Part shown: piece after piece, positions 43,973 through 54,200 of the stretch
Layout: each line of letters starts with the position of its first letter
Position numbering within the stretch: the stretch's first letter is position 1
NCBI GenBank assembly: GCA_029564115.1
Contig: JAKQQP010000210.1
Span: forward strand, 1 to 64,000
DNA: 64,000 nucleotides
Reading direction: 5' to 3'
From: Candidatus Rifleibacteriota bacterium
GTDB taxonomy: Bacteria; Riflebacteria; Ozemobacteria; Ozemobacterales; Ozemobacteraceae
Position numbers and translations under genes: made by a program
Notes under the pieces: model-generated
Databases searched by the model: none
The model's input: only the letters and a program-made list of their open reading frames with translations
Told to the model about the DNA's origin: nothing

Positions 43973-45111
43973 TTGTCAGACATGGCGGCTTACGAAAGAC
44001 AGGCCTTTCGAAAGTATGCGCGCTGTGCCTCGTCCTGCTCGCGTATTTTTGCCTGCCAGCGGCAGCTGTCGAATATAGCGAAAAGCCGTCAGTTGTAAAG
44101 TCTGCCTTCGAAATCGGCGCCCATTTTTATGATTATCAGAATTATCATGGAGTGCCCTATTTTCATGGCGGGCTGGATATCTGTGCAGATGCAGGCACAG
44201 AGGTCTTCACCCCGGTAGCGGGTCAGGCAGAGATTTTTGATTATAAAATCACCGCTTCTGCTGAACCACACGTTTTTTCATACAGTCGCCAGAAATTCAG
44301 ACGCGGCGACGTATCACGAACACGCTACCTTGAAGTCGCAATTACCACTTCAGAAGGCCACAAATGGATGTTCAGACATATAGACCCGGCTACAGTACCC
44401 GATCACATTTTTCGCGCCGCCGAACGCAAAGCTGCAGTGCCGGCCGGCAGCACAGTCGGCAGAATAGCACGCTGGCTGCAGCCTGTTTTGCCAGAAAAGC
44501 GGCTTTACAATCATGTCCATCTAGAGATTCTCGATGCCGGGGGCAATTATCTCAACCCGGCCCGTTTCGTCAAAACGAGCAAAGATTATTACCCACCACA
44601 GCTGCATGGCCTGTATGCGGTGAAACATGGTACGCCGAGTGCCATAGAGATCGACGGCCGTAATCATGCGATTTTATCTGGCCGCATTGATTTGGTCGGC
44701 TGCGTTACCGACCGAATGAATCGCGCCGCTTACCGGCACTCAATATACGCTGCCAGCCTGTTTATCGACCGCATCGATGTCGCAGGCTCTACTACCGCTA
44801 GAATCGAAGAATATGAAGTATTCAGATTCGATCGTCTGCCTTTCAAAGGCGAAAGAACACAGCTCAGCAAAGTTATTTTCCGCGATCAGATCATGGTCGG
44901 CCCCAAAAAGCTGCAGGCCAACGCCAGTTCAGGACCCCGTTCGTTTCTGATCAACTTCAGCAGCGGCACAACAAAAACCGGCTACGCGGCAGATAAAAGT
45001 TTCGACACTGCCAGATACCCTGACGGCAGTTACCTGCTCGGCATCAGCATCGAAGATTATGCCGGCAACACTCGTCAATACAGGTTTCCGATAAGCATAC
45101 GCAATCGGTAA
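43969..45111 (+). CDS. Exported M23-family peptidase-like protein
   Basis: A 380-residue exported protein. A signal segment (VCALCLVLLAYFCLPAAA) precedes an LytM/M23 domain at about 45-205. Zinc ligands His66 and Asp70 (HGGLD) and the late HVH pair (His182, His184) are all present, so the enzyme is probably active on peptidoglycan cross-bridges or another cell-wall peptide. The remaining 170 residues are beta-rich and may be an accessory domain. It is coupled to the TPR gene by an ATGA overlap, which suggests a cell-wall remodelling module. Confidence 0.85.
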   Translation: MIVRHGGLRKTGLSKVCALCLVLLAYFCLPAAAVEYSEKPSVVKSAFEIGAHFYDYQNYHGVPYFHGGLDICADAGTEVFTPVAGQAEIFDYKITASAEPHVFSYSRQKFRRGDVSRTRYLEVAITTSEGHKWMFRHIDPATVPDHIFRAAERKAAVPAGSTVGRIARWLQPVLPEKRLYNHVHLEILDAGGNYLNPARFVKTSKDYYPPQLHGLYAVKHGTPSAIEIDGRNHAILSGRIDLVGCVTDRMNRAAYRHSIYAASLFIDRIDVAGSTTARIEEYEVFRFDRLPFKGERTQLSKVIFRDQIMVGPKKLQANASSGPRSFLINFSSGTTKTGYAADKSFDTARYPDGSYLLGISIEDYAGNTRQYRFPISIRNR

Positions 45112-45127
45112 TTGGCAGACAGGCGTA

Positions 45128-46462
45128 TCACACCGAGCGGGCCTTTACGACTATAAAATCGGTACCCCCCAGGTTGAGCGTGTCACCTGGCTTGATTACC
45201 TGGCTGTCTTTTACCAGCCGGCCATTCAGCCGGGTCGTGTTGGTCTCGGTCAGGGGCCTGACACTTATGACACCCCTGCTGGCAGTTAATTCAACATGCT
45301 CGCGGCTTATTTCAGAGGCAGTTATGCAAATCTGGTTTTCTTTGCGGCGACCGATACGAATTACGCTGCCCTGCGCTTCATAAGCACGACTATTTCCTTC
45401 CATAGCAAACACAAAACGTTCTGTCGATGCTGGTCGTTGAGGCTCTACCGGTTCTGATGCAGAGCCGGGAACTTTTTCGTCAGAGGAGTCGGCCTTTTTA
45501 TCGCTATCTGTTGCAGGCAGAACTATGGCAGGCTGAGCGGCAGGTGAAACTTTTTTGGGCGCCGGCTTTTCAGCGGCTGGCTTGATCGGTTCATCCGCAT
45601 TGTTATCAACCGCCGCAAGTCTGTCATCAGAAACAGTTTGAACTTGAACGGCTTTTTTCTTCAGGGTTTTCTGAGCTTTAGACGGGCTTTCTGCGGCAAC
45701 AGGCTCTTCAACTGCTTCTACAACAGGTTTTTCGTCAGGTTCAACAATGGGTCTTTCTTCGGGGGCGTCAGGCATCATCACTGGCGACTGATCAACCGCT
45801 CCGGAAGCCCCCCTTTCTGCAGACTGAGGAAGTTTGACCGCTGAGTGTTTGAGGGTCTTTTTGCCAGCATCAGCCGGCGCATGCTGCCCGGCATCGGAAC
45901 CAGTAGCCGGCGTAAAGTCATGACCATAGAGTTTTCTAGCCTTTTCAAGCTCTTCATAGTTCATGAACAGTGATTTGGTAGACATCATTTCAGGCGCACT
46001 TTTCTGGTATTTCCAGATTTTGATGCCCGCGACGAGCAAAACCACTGCAACCAGAAGAATTACCCACGAGTATCCCCTGGACACTTCTTCCGCGCTAAAG
46101 GCCACGATAAATTCACTGTTGCCGGCGGCGTGCTGCATCTTCAGGGTTGTAGCTCCAACCACCAGGGGCAGAAAGCGCAGATCATAAACTGCCCCAGACT
46201 TGTCAGAAGCGGGTTTGATTTCTATTTCGCTATCGCTTCTGATCTGAATATCCGGTGTACCTTGAGCAGCCCCGAGAAACTGCAGATGAGCAGCATCGAA
46301 CTGCAGAACGATTTTTTCATCGGCGGTTTCTGTCTGAAGAGAAACGACAAACATTTCGCCAGGTCGCATTTTCTCAGGCAAAGTCAGCGAGGCTCCACAC
46401 AGTATTTGAACCAAACTTACAAACAATCCAAGAAAGATTCCGGTTTTATATCTGCTGAACAT
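45128..46462 (-). CDS. Membrane protein with extracytoplasmic beta domain and cytoplasmic FHA domain
   Basis: A 444-residue protein from the ATG at 46462 (AAAGGG upstream, two bases after the stop of the upstream gene). A signal/anchor is followed by a beta-sandwich, cohesin-like exported domain (about 20-125) and one membrane span (VILLVAVVLLVAGIKIW). A long Pro/Ala/Glu/Lys-rich cytoplasmic linker leads to an FHA domain (last 90 residues). The FHA signatures are IRIGRRKENQI, SREHVEL and NTTRLNG, which bind phosphothreonine. I infer that it reads phosphorylation by a Ser/Thr kinase, perhaps the divergent tandem kinase across the intergenic region, while its outer domain contacts the envelope. 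It is co-transcribed with the TamB-like gene. Confidence 0.85.
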   Translation of the reverse strand: MFSRYKTGIFLGLFVSLVQILCGASLTLPEKMRPGEMFVVSLQTETADEKIVLQFDAAHLQFLGAAQGTPDIQIRSDSEIEIKPASDKSGAVYDLRFLPLVVGATTLKMQHAAGNSEFIVAFSAEEVSRGYSWVILLVAVVLLVAGIKIWKYQKSAPEMMSTKSLFMNYEELEKARKLYGHDFTPATGSDAGQHAPADAGKKTLKHSAVKLPQSAERGASGAVDQSPVMMPDAPEERPIVEPDEKPVVEAVEEPVAAESPSKAQKTLKKKAVQVQTVSDDRLAAVDNNADEPIKPAAEKPAPKKVSPAAQPAIVLPATDSDKKADSSDEKVPGSASEPVEPQRPASTERFVFAMEGNSRAYEAQGSVIRIGRRKENQICITASEISREHVELTASRGVISVRPLTETNTTRLNGRLVKDSQVIKPGDTLNLGGTDFIVVKARSV

Positions 46463-46464
46463 GC

Positions 46465-49400
46465 TCACATCCCTTTCTTCCAGCCGGGAAACCATTGCAT
46501 GAGTTCCTCTACGCTGGCCTTATGTGGTCGATGGCCACCAAAGATCCTGCCAATAAAATTTCGTTTTACCCGACGCTCAGCTTTTTTCTGAACCGCCCGG
46601 GCAATAAGTTCCGGTTTATCCCATGTTCCTGTCACTGAGAGATCGACATATGGTATGCCGGTTTTTTCATCCTGTAAAGTCACTGTCCATTTTTTCAATT
46701 TGCGACCGATGTCTGTCTGCCTTAAACTCTGCGGATTTATCATCAGTCTGGCATCGAGCTGCATCGCCTGAGGGTCAAATTCGCTGTTTCCAAGTTCAAA
46801 GCGCATGTGCGGCCCGGCAAACAGGCCGTCAGCAACCAGAAGTTTCCCTCTGAACTCTTCGTCTTCTTCGGTGGTGACATAAAAATTCAACTGCCCGACG
46901 CTGAATTCAGGCTTTTCTAAAAATTCAGCGCCGGCTTTACTCAAAGTTTTAGGGTCGATAACCGGCAGAACCGGAATGGCAAGTTTTTTAAAGACAAGAT
47001 TGAATACTGCGTCTCTCGAGCCTTTTTCTTCCCAGGCCGCTTTTATTGTGCCCGAAAGAAGGCCTTTCAGAGCCTCACTGTCATCGATCTTCAGGCGGGC
47101 AAAGTCGATATCGTGCAAATTGCCATCGAGATCGAAAACAAACGGGCGCCCTGGCAGAAACCTGCCTTTGGCATTCCGCAGAACCACGGTTCCGCCAAGC
47201 AATTCAAGCTCGCACCGATTCAGTTCGGCAACCCCCGAATCTGGGTTCAGCACGAAAGCGACACGGTTTTTACCAATCGGGATATCAATAACCTGAACGC
47301 CAGAATTGTATCGCACGGTCATTGCAGAGCTCTGCACATCTGCCTTCACCACGGGTCGCCCAAGAGTACCGGCAATATCTACCGATCCATCCAGCCAGCC
47401 CTCTTCGGGGAAACTGACAGCTGCGACCTGCAGGCCACCGAGCAGCGCCAGCATATCGGCCGGGAAAACTTTCGAAAACCGCCCGGCAAGACTCATTTTA
47501 CCGGTAACAAGCGGGTCTTCCAGCCAGCCTTCGCTCACAGCAAAAGCAGACCGGCCAAATTCGCCAGTAAGATTCTTAACCCCTATTCTGGCATAGCCTG
47601 AATCACTGCGTCCCTCGAATGCCAGATCGGCTTCGAGGTTATTGACCCTGTCTTTAATGGCCGGAAACCCAAGTTTTCCGCGGCGCAGAGAGGCGCTGCC
47701 CGTGGCCAGAATTTTTTGGGGAGTGCCGGTGAGGGCAAATGAACCCCCGAGAACACCTCCTTCGACAGCCAGAACATCGGCTATTTCAGCAGGAAGGAGG
47801 GCTGCCGAAAGAAAATTGTCGAGGCGCTTCAGTTCAAGACCGCTGACATCAGCCTTTATTGCATCTATGACCGGTTTAAAACCGCTGTTTGAATTCTCCA
47901 GCCTGGCTTTACCATATACCTTCACATCGGCACCGAGAAGTGTGCCCTTGAACTCAGGAACCTCAACGGAAAAAAGGCGATTGCCACGCTTAACGAACTC
48001 CGCTTTTCCGGCAAACTTCTCAGCAGTCAATACTGTTCTGGCTTTACCCTTCTGGAGGGGCATATCAAGGTTAAGTTGACTGATGCTGACCTGCCCGCTG
48101 CTCGAAGGCGAGGCAAAAGGCCCGTCAAGACTGGCAAGGGCTGAAAACTTCCCGGAGAGGGAAAACGGCATGACAAAACGGCCAATGCGGGCTATTTCAG
48201 AGGCGAGAGCCTCGATTTTACTGCTGACAACACTAACTTTAAAATTTTCGAATCGCCCGGAAACAGGCTTGATATCCCCTCTCGCTGTCAATGCAGCCCC
48301 AAAAACAGATGATTCTGCCTTAATAGCAATATTTGCCCCGGCGGAAGCGTTCAATTCCGTTATTTTCAGGTCAGCTGCGCTATCACCGAGCTTGAAGTCG
48401 ACATCCTTTATCTTGACAGCCGCGTCTCCGGCTTTTATCGAAGCTTGATACCCCTCTTCAACAGTCTTCAAACTGGCCTGAAAAGGCAGGCGGGCATTAA
48501 AACCCGGCAAACCAAGCTGCAGAGCGGGAAATTTGAGCCAGCCATCGAGATCTGGCGAATACAGGTCGCCCTGCCCCATAACGGCAAAGTTGAAACTGCC
48601 GGCAATGTTCAACGGGTATTTTTTCAGCCAGGCGCGGCCTTCGGGCTGAGTTCTGAGTGCTTCCAGAATTCTGGCAAAAGAGCTGCCACCCCCTTTGAGG
48701 CTGAAACCGGAAAGCTTTTTCTCGACAAAATCCACCGTGCCCTGCCCCTCAACCGGTAGACCAAAAACATCCAGGCTGGCGGCAAGTTTAATGTTTTCGG
48801 GGCCGGATGCCAGGCGCGAACTCAACCAGTCTGCGTCTGCCGTAAAGTTGGCATTATCAGCCCACAAAGCTTTGCCGCGTCTGTTTAAGCGCAGACGCTC
48901 AAAATTCAATTCAGCCTGGCAGCCTTTTTCATGGTGCAGGCTGACAGAAGCGATTCTATTGCCCACAAGTTCGATACTGTCGAAATCAGGTCGGGCTTTC
49001 AGCCCCATGCTGGCTCGCAAACGATCTGCCGTGATTGTAAAAGGCTTTTGGTCGGCAACTTCAACCAGCATCGCCAGATCGACATCCTGCACGAATGGCG
49101 ATGCGGCTATCGGCCGCAAAGAACCGGCAACACCAACTTTGAGGTTGTCAACAGAAGCGCCGAAACCGGTCAGAGAAAGAACCCCATCGCTAAGCACCGC
49201 CCTGCCGTACAGGGCCATGCTGTCAACCGGGTTGATCAAACTGACGATTTTAGCGCCGTTGAAGTCGATCTCGACATCGCTCTGTCGCCAGTCAGAAAGA
49301 GAAGAAAAATTAGAACTGACCTTAAACGGGCCGATAAGATCAACCCGCGAAAAATACCGGCTGATACTTTCATTTGCAGATGGGGGCAGAAGTTTGAGCG

Positions 49401-50931
49401 GCAAAATATCAACGGCGCTGCCCGATGCGATAAGTCCCGCAGAAAAAGCGAAATCTGAATAACTTATTTCGCTGCCCTGCAGGCTTCTGACAAATGTCAG
49501 ATCAGCTCTGCCGGCATTCCGTTCAACCATGGCATTGAAACGATGCGAACCTGGCAACAGCCTGCTGTATGTTGCTGCGAGCAGAACCTGCTCTCCCCCG
49601 AGATCTGAGTCGAGTCTGGTAAAAATCTGCCCGGCATCGGCAAAGTCTGTGAACCCTCTGATGTGACTGGTAATACTGGCAACGACAGCGGTTATACGGG
49701 TAAATTCCGCTCTGCGGTTCTCGATATCGACACTGGCTGAAAAATCGCTGATTCCGGGCAAAAATGGCAATCTGACCGTCACGCTGCCTGCCTCGACCTT
49801 GGCCATTGTGTCATAAAGAGGCTTGTCAGCTGCACAGGCAAACTCAGCCGCCAGCGAACCGCTCAGTTCATGGTCATCAGAAATGATACCGCTGACCAGA
49901 TCTTTGAGTTCATCGATGCGAATTACACCGGTCAGGCCTCGAATCTTGTCTGGCAACCCGACTTTTTGCCGCGACCAGACCCATTCAAGATTGAGTCGGT
50001 CACGATATCTGCCGTCATAGAGATTGATACGACGACCCAGCTGCCCGATATTTTCGACTCCGAAATTGAAGTTCTGACCAAGCGCGTCGAAACTGATGGT
50101 AAAATTGCCGTTTTCTTTCATCGTCGTAACCTGAAATCTCATCCAATCAGGGTTATCAGCAAGATCGACGCGCATAAGATGCGAATTGAAAGTTTTTGCA
50201 GGGTATTTGCGCAGGGAAAGATTCACTCCGCTTACCTGCCAGGTTCGGCTCGGCAGGCGAACCAGTCGGGCAGCGAACTCGTCGGCGATAAGCCTGTCGG
50301 GAGCAGGAATCAACAGCGAAAGGTCGCTCACCCTGATATCGGCGAGATACTGCTCAGCCAGAGCCTGTGAACGATCACGCTTCTGCCAGACCGTTTCTTT
50401 TGCAGACCCGGCGCTCACAACCAGACTGTCAGAAGCAAGAGCAAAATCCCATATTCCCCTGCCCTCATCATTGCGTCTCAATGTCAATACCGGGCTCTCG
50501 ATGTGAAGCTTCTGCAGAACCAACCGCCCGAAAAAGATATCGAGAAGTGAATATCTCATTGAAACACGCGGTACCGTCAGCAACGTTGCTCCGGTTTTAA
50601 AATGGGGGTTCTGCACCAGTACATTCTGCAATTCGACGCCGTGCAGAAGGTTGCCCGATATGGTACCGATCTGCAGACTGAAACGCCCCTGCGTCAGATT
50701 GGGGATGATACCCTGCTTGATATGCCCTTCGATCAGATCTGAATTAAGTCTGAAAAAATTGACAAAAAATACTGAAGCCAGAGCGAACGAAACCAGGGCA
50801 ATCACCATCAACAGGCGGCGAAACCAGCGCCTCACCCGGCGACGGGTGCTGCCGCTCTCTTTGTGCTGCTGCTTGCGTTTGTCGAGTTCGTGGGCAAGGC
50901 TCTCAAGTCTCTTGGTAGTTTTATCTTCCAT
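46465..50931 (-). CDS. AsmA/TamB-like envelope lipid-transport protein
   Basis: A 1488-residue single-span protein. A cytoplasmic basic start (RRRVRRWFRR) precedes the membrane helix (LLMVIALVSFALASVFFVNFF). A very long beta-rich periplasmic body follows, of the repeating strand type seen in TamB/AsmA/YhdP proteins, which form a groove that carries phospholipids between membranes. The N-terminal region (GRFSLQIGTISGNLLHGVELQNV) matches the start of this fold, and the C-terminal third resembles the TamB domain. It is longer than E. coli TamB (1259). No ribosome-binding site precedes the ATG. A TAGAAT lies exactly one promoter spacing upstream, so the mRNA is probably leaderless. The FHA protein gene follows after two bases. 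Confidence 0.85.
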   Translation of the reverse strand: MEDKTTKRLESLAHELDKRKQQHKESGSTRRRVRRWFRRLLMVIALVSFALASVFFVNFFRLNSDLIEGHIKQGIIPNLTQGRFSLQIGTISGNLLHGVELQNVLVQNPHFKTGATLLTVPRVSMRYSLLDIFFGRLVLQKLHIESPVLTLRRNDEGRGIWDFALASDSLVVSAGSAKETVWQKRDRSQALAEQYLADIRVSDLSLLIPAPDRLIADEFAARLVRLPSRTWQVSGVNLSLRKYPAKTFNSHLMRVDLADNPDWMRFQVTTMKENGNFTISFDALGQNFNFGVENIGQLGRRINLYDGRYRDRLNLEWVWSRQKVGLPDKIRGLTGVIRIDELKDLVSGIISDDHELSGSLAAEFACAADKPLYDTMAKVEAGSVTVRLPFLPGISDFSASVDIENRRAEFTRITAVVASITSHIRGFTDFADAGQIFTRLDSDLGGEQVLLAATYSRLLPGSHRFNAMVERNAGRADLTFVRSLQGSEISYSDFAFSAGLIASGSAVDILPLKLLPPSANESISRYFSRVDLIGPFKVSSNFSSLSDWRQSDVEIDFNGAKIVSLINPVDSMALYGRAVLSDGVLSLTGFGASVDNLKVGVAGSLRPIAASPFVQDVDLAMLVEVADQKPFTITADRLRASMGLKARPDFDSIELVGNRIASVSLHHEKGCQAELNFERLRLNRRGKALWADNANFTADADWLSSRLASGPENIKLAASLDVFGLPVEGQGTVDFVEKKLSGFSLKGGGSSFARILEALRTQPEGRAWLKKYPLNIAGSFNFAVMGQGDLYSPDLDGWLKFPALQLGLPGFNARLPFQASLKTVEEGYQASIKAGDAAVKIKDVDFKLGDSAADLKITELNASAGANIAIKAESSVFGAALTARGDIKPVSGRFENFKVSVVSSKIEALASEIARIGRFVMPFSLSGKFSALASLDGPFASPSSSGQVSISQLNLDMPLQKGKARTVLTAEKFAGKAEFVKRGNRLFSVEVPEFKGTLLGADVKVYGKARLENSNSGFKPVIDAIKADVSGLELKRLDNFLSAALLPAEIADVLAVEGGVLGGSFALTGTPQKILATGSASLRRGKLGFPAIKDRVNNLEADLAFEGRSDSGYARIGVKNLTGEFGRSAFAVSEGWLEDPLVTGKMSLAGRFSKVFPADMLALLGGLQVAAVSFPEEGWLDGSVDIAGTLGRPVVKADVQSSAMTVRYNSGVQVIDIPIGKNRVAFVLNPDSGVAELNRCELELLGGTVVLRNAKGRFLPGRPFVFDLDGNLHDIDFARLKIDDSEALKGLLSGTIKAAWEEKGSRDAVFNLVFKKLAIPVLPVIDPKTLSKAGAEFLEKPEFSVGQLNFYVTTEEDEEFRGKLLVADGLFAGPHMRFELGNSEFDPQAMQLDARLMINPQSLRQTDIGRKLKKWTVTLQDEKTGIPYVDLSVTGTWDKPELIARAVQKKAERRVKRNFIGRIFGGHRPHKASVEELMQWFPGWKKGM

Positions 50932-51278
50932 ACAAGAATTCTAACAAGAAGAACATGAAAAATCCATCAATCAATCTCTCAACCGCTGGGCAAGCACAAA
51001 CTGTACCAAACACACAAAAGTTCATTAACTAACCCGGCCGACAGGCCGCACCGGATGAATCAGTGTAAAAATTCAACACACTCTTAGTCAGCAATTCCAG
51101 GATATGTTAAAAAGAAGCCTTATTAACAACCGATTGTTATAAACGAATAGTAAGTGAATCCCTGAATGCAAGTTTGTGCCCGTTATCAATTCAAATACGG
51201 TGTCTTCTAAATCTGCAGTATTTATGGGATGCGGCTATTACTTGATTTTTATTGGGCTTATAGCGTAGATTATCGGTC
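50932..51278. promoter_or_regulatory. Divergent intergenic region between TamB-like operon and tandem kinase
   Basis: 347 bases with no gene. The minus-strand side carries TAGAAT (50943-50938), whose predicted start is the A of the TamB-like ATG at 50931; its -35 is poor. The plus-strand side has TTGATT (51242-51247), 18 bases and TAGATT (51266-51271), with predicted start at 51278, one base before the kinase ATG. Between them is an inverted repeat TAACAA-CCGA-TTGTTA (51124-51139), a candidate operator. Both promoters would give leaderless mRNAs. No tRNA or other RNA gene was seen. Confidence 0.5.
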
Positions 51279-54200
51279 ATGTTCAAACCAGACCAGATAA
51301 TCGGGCGGCATTACAAAATATTGTCTCAGCTGGGCGCCGGCGGTATGGGAGCCGTTTACCGAGCTCTCGATATCAACCTTGGTCGCGAAGTTGCGATAAA
51401 ATTTCTGCTTGCAGATATCGCCCGCGACGAAGAAATAGTCAAACGCTTTTTGAATGAAGGGCGTGTAATTGCCACTATCAACCACCCTGCGGTAATCACG
51501 GTATACGCTTCCGATGTCGATGAAAGCAGCGGCACCCCATTCCTGGTGATGGAATTTGTCGATGGCAAAAACCTGGCCAGCCATAAAGATCATCTGATAA
51601 ACGAGCCTGTTGCCCTGATCAACCATTTCATTCAATTGTTCAGTGGCATTCACGCCTGCCACCAAAAAGGCATCGTCCATCGTGACCTCAAGCCAGAAAA
51701 CGTTCTGATAAACAAAGACGGCCAGCTCAAGATAGTTGATTTTGGCATTGCAAAGTCTGCCACCAGACAGACCAAAACCGGTATCGCCATGGGCACCCCG
51801 CATTACATGTCGCCCGAACAATGCCTGGGCAAGCAGGATATAACAGCAAAAACCGATGTATATGCAGCTGGTATAATGCTGTATGAAATGCTGACCGGCC
51901 ACCTTCCTTTCAACCTCGACGGTCAGGCTGACGACCCGGCTCTTGCCATCGCCCTTATGCACCTCAACGGCACGCCGGACCTTTCCGGTTTCACTCTCAT
52001 CAAAGAGGGCGAGCTCTTTAAACATCTCATCGAAAAAATGCTGGCCAAAAAACCCGATGGCCGCCCTGAGATACCCGAAATACTCGAACAACTGAAGCTT
52101 ATTCTGAACCGATTGCGCAACCAGCAAAGCGAAAATAATAGCGGCAATGCAACGACCAGCGGTGGGCGGGCCATAGACACCATCGGCGAAATATACCAGA
52201 TACAGCAGGAAATCGGCAGCGGCGGCATGGGCAAAGTCTTCAAAGCCCTGGATACTTCGCTGAACAGGGTGGTTGCCATCAAATTGCTGCATTCCGACAC
52301 ATCTGACAACAACTCTCTCGTCGAGAGGTTCATTAAAGAAGGGCAAACCCTCGCTACGGTCGGGCACCGCAACGTCATGGGCATATACGCCTCATCGCGC
52401 GACAAAAACACCGGCCGCCCCTTTCTGGTAATGGAATACATCGAAGGGAAACCGCTCGCGCAACTCAAAGATGCCGTCCAGAAAGACTGCCGACAGTCCG
52501 TTCCGATCATGCTGCAGCTGGCCGAAGGCATCTCGGCCTGTCATGAGCGCGGCATAATTCATCGAGACCTCAAACCGTCGAACATCATCATTACTCCCGA
52601 AGGTATCGTAAAAATTCTCGACTTCGGCATCGCCAAAACTCAGACAAATCTGACCAAAACCGGTATGACAATGGGCACTCCAGAATACATGTCGCCCGAA
52701 CAGTGCACCGGCAGCCGCAATATCTCTGGCAAATCCGACATTTACTCTCTCGGCATCATCTTCTGGGAGTTGATCTTTGGCACCGTGCCCTACAAGGCCG
52801 ACAATTCGCAAAATGCCGAACTTTCAATCGCCCTGAAGCATATCGAGGGAACCCTGCCGGCGCAGGCAGCGATACCCGACGTAACCCTGGTGCCCATCAT
52901 CGGCCTGGTCAGGCGGATGCTCGACAAAGACCCGAACGCCAGACCAGATACAGCCACCATTATCGACACCCTCGAAGCCTATCTGCTCGAACATGCTCCC
53001 CAAAGCGCAGCACGTTTCTCAACCGGTCGCCGCTCAACTTCAAAATCTGGCGCGTCTTCTCTTTCCGGGCTGGTTCATGAGGCCGAGCAGGTCAAAAATC
53101 CGCTGCGCAGATTTCTGGTGCCAGCAATAGCGACCGCTCTTATTGGCAGCGGCATCGCTTTTTGGGCATACGGGCCGTCAGGTCGCCGCAACCTTGTGCA
53201 ACAACGCAACGCCATCAATGAGTTAATAAAAAACAACCGCCTGCGTGATGCCCAGCGCGAACTCGAAGAGCTCGCCAAAACACCGGAAGGTCGTGAAATT
53301 TCGAGAACTCTCAGAGTGGCGTTGAGCAAAGCCATGCTGGACGCCGTCTCTGAATATGAGCGGAAACAGGATTTTCAACGTGCCATCAATCTTTGTGGCC
53401 AGGCGATTTCACTGGATCCCGGCAACCCCAGGGGGGCTTTAACACTTGCCCGCCTTCAGCAGGAAAAGGAAAAATACGACCGGCTGCAAAATAAAATTGA
53501 AAGCCTCAACAAACAGGCTATCGCGCTTCTCGAAATGATAGAACCCGCCTCTGGCACCAAAGAACTTTACGAAGTGATGCGTGAACTTGAAGCTGCTGGC
53601 ATGGCGACCAACAGCCACGAGATTGCCAGTGCCTGGAAATCCAGATTCAGCAACCAGGGTGAATCTTTGCTCGAAACCAATCCTCAGAAGGCCATCGCTT
53701 ATTTTAATGACCTGTTAAAATATTTTCCGGAAGATGAGCAGAACAAAACCCTGGTCGACAGGGCTGCCAGTCAAGCTGTCCTGCTTGAAGAGCAACTGGC
53801 ACAGGCCACTATGCTCAACACCCTCAAAACTGCACTGACCTCTGCAGTCGCCAACTTTGCCCCGGGGCAAAAACCAGACCTGATACTGCAACAGACGCGC
53901 AAACTGGAAGAACTTGGCGACGCCGCGTCGGCTGAAGTATTCAGGCGTGATCTAGCCGGCAAAATTGCTGCCGAAGGCGAAAATCTGATCATCAATGATC
54001 CACAGAAAGCCATAGAGCTGTTCAACACTGTCAAAACCATCAGTTCTGATGTTCCGGGCATAGATACCAAGATTCAACTCGCTGAAGAAAGCCTGAAAAC
54101 AATCGCTTCGGCAGCAGAACTTAAAAAAGAACGCGAAGATCTCGCTCTTCAGATTGACCGGACAATAAAATCACTGAAACCGCCAGCCGTTGTCGATAGT

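Noticed and set aside
47113..49462. Several plus-strand frames of 100-255 codons
   Set aside because: They are antisense to the TamB-like gene and low in conserved character.
51270..52367. Long minus-strand frame of 365 codons
   Set aside because: It lies wholly opposite the first kinase domain, whose plus-strand motifs are intact; it is a codon-bias shadow.
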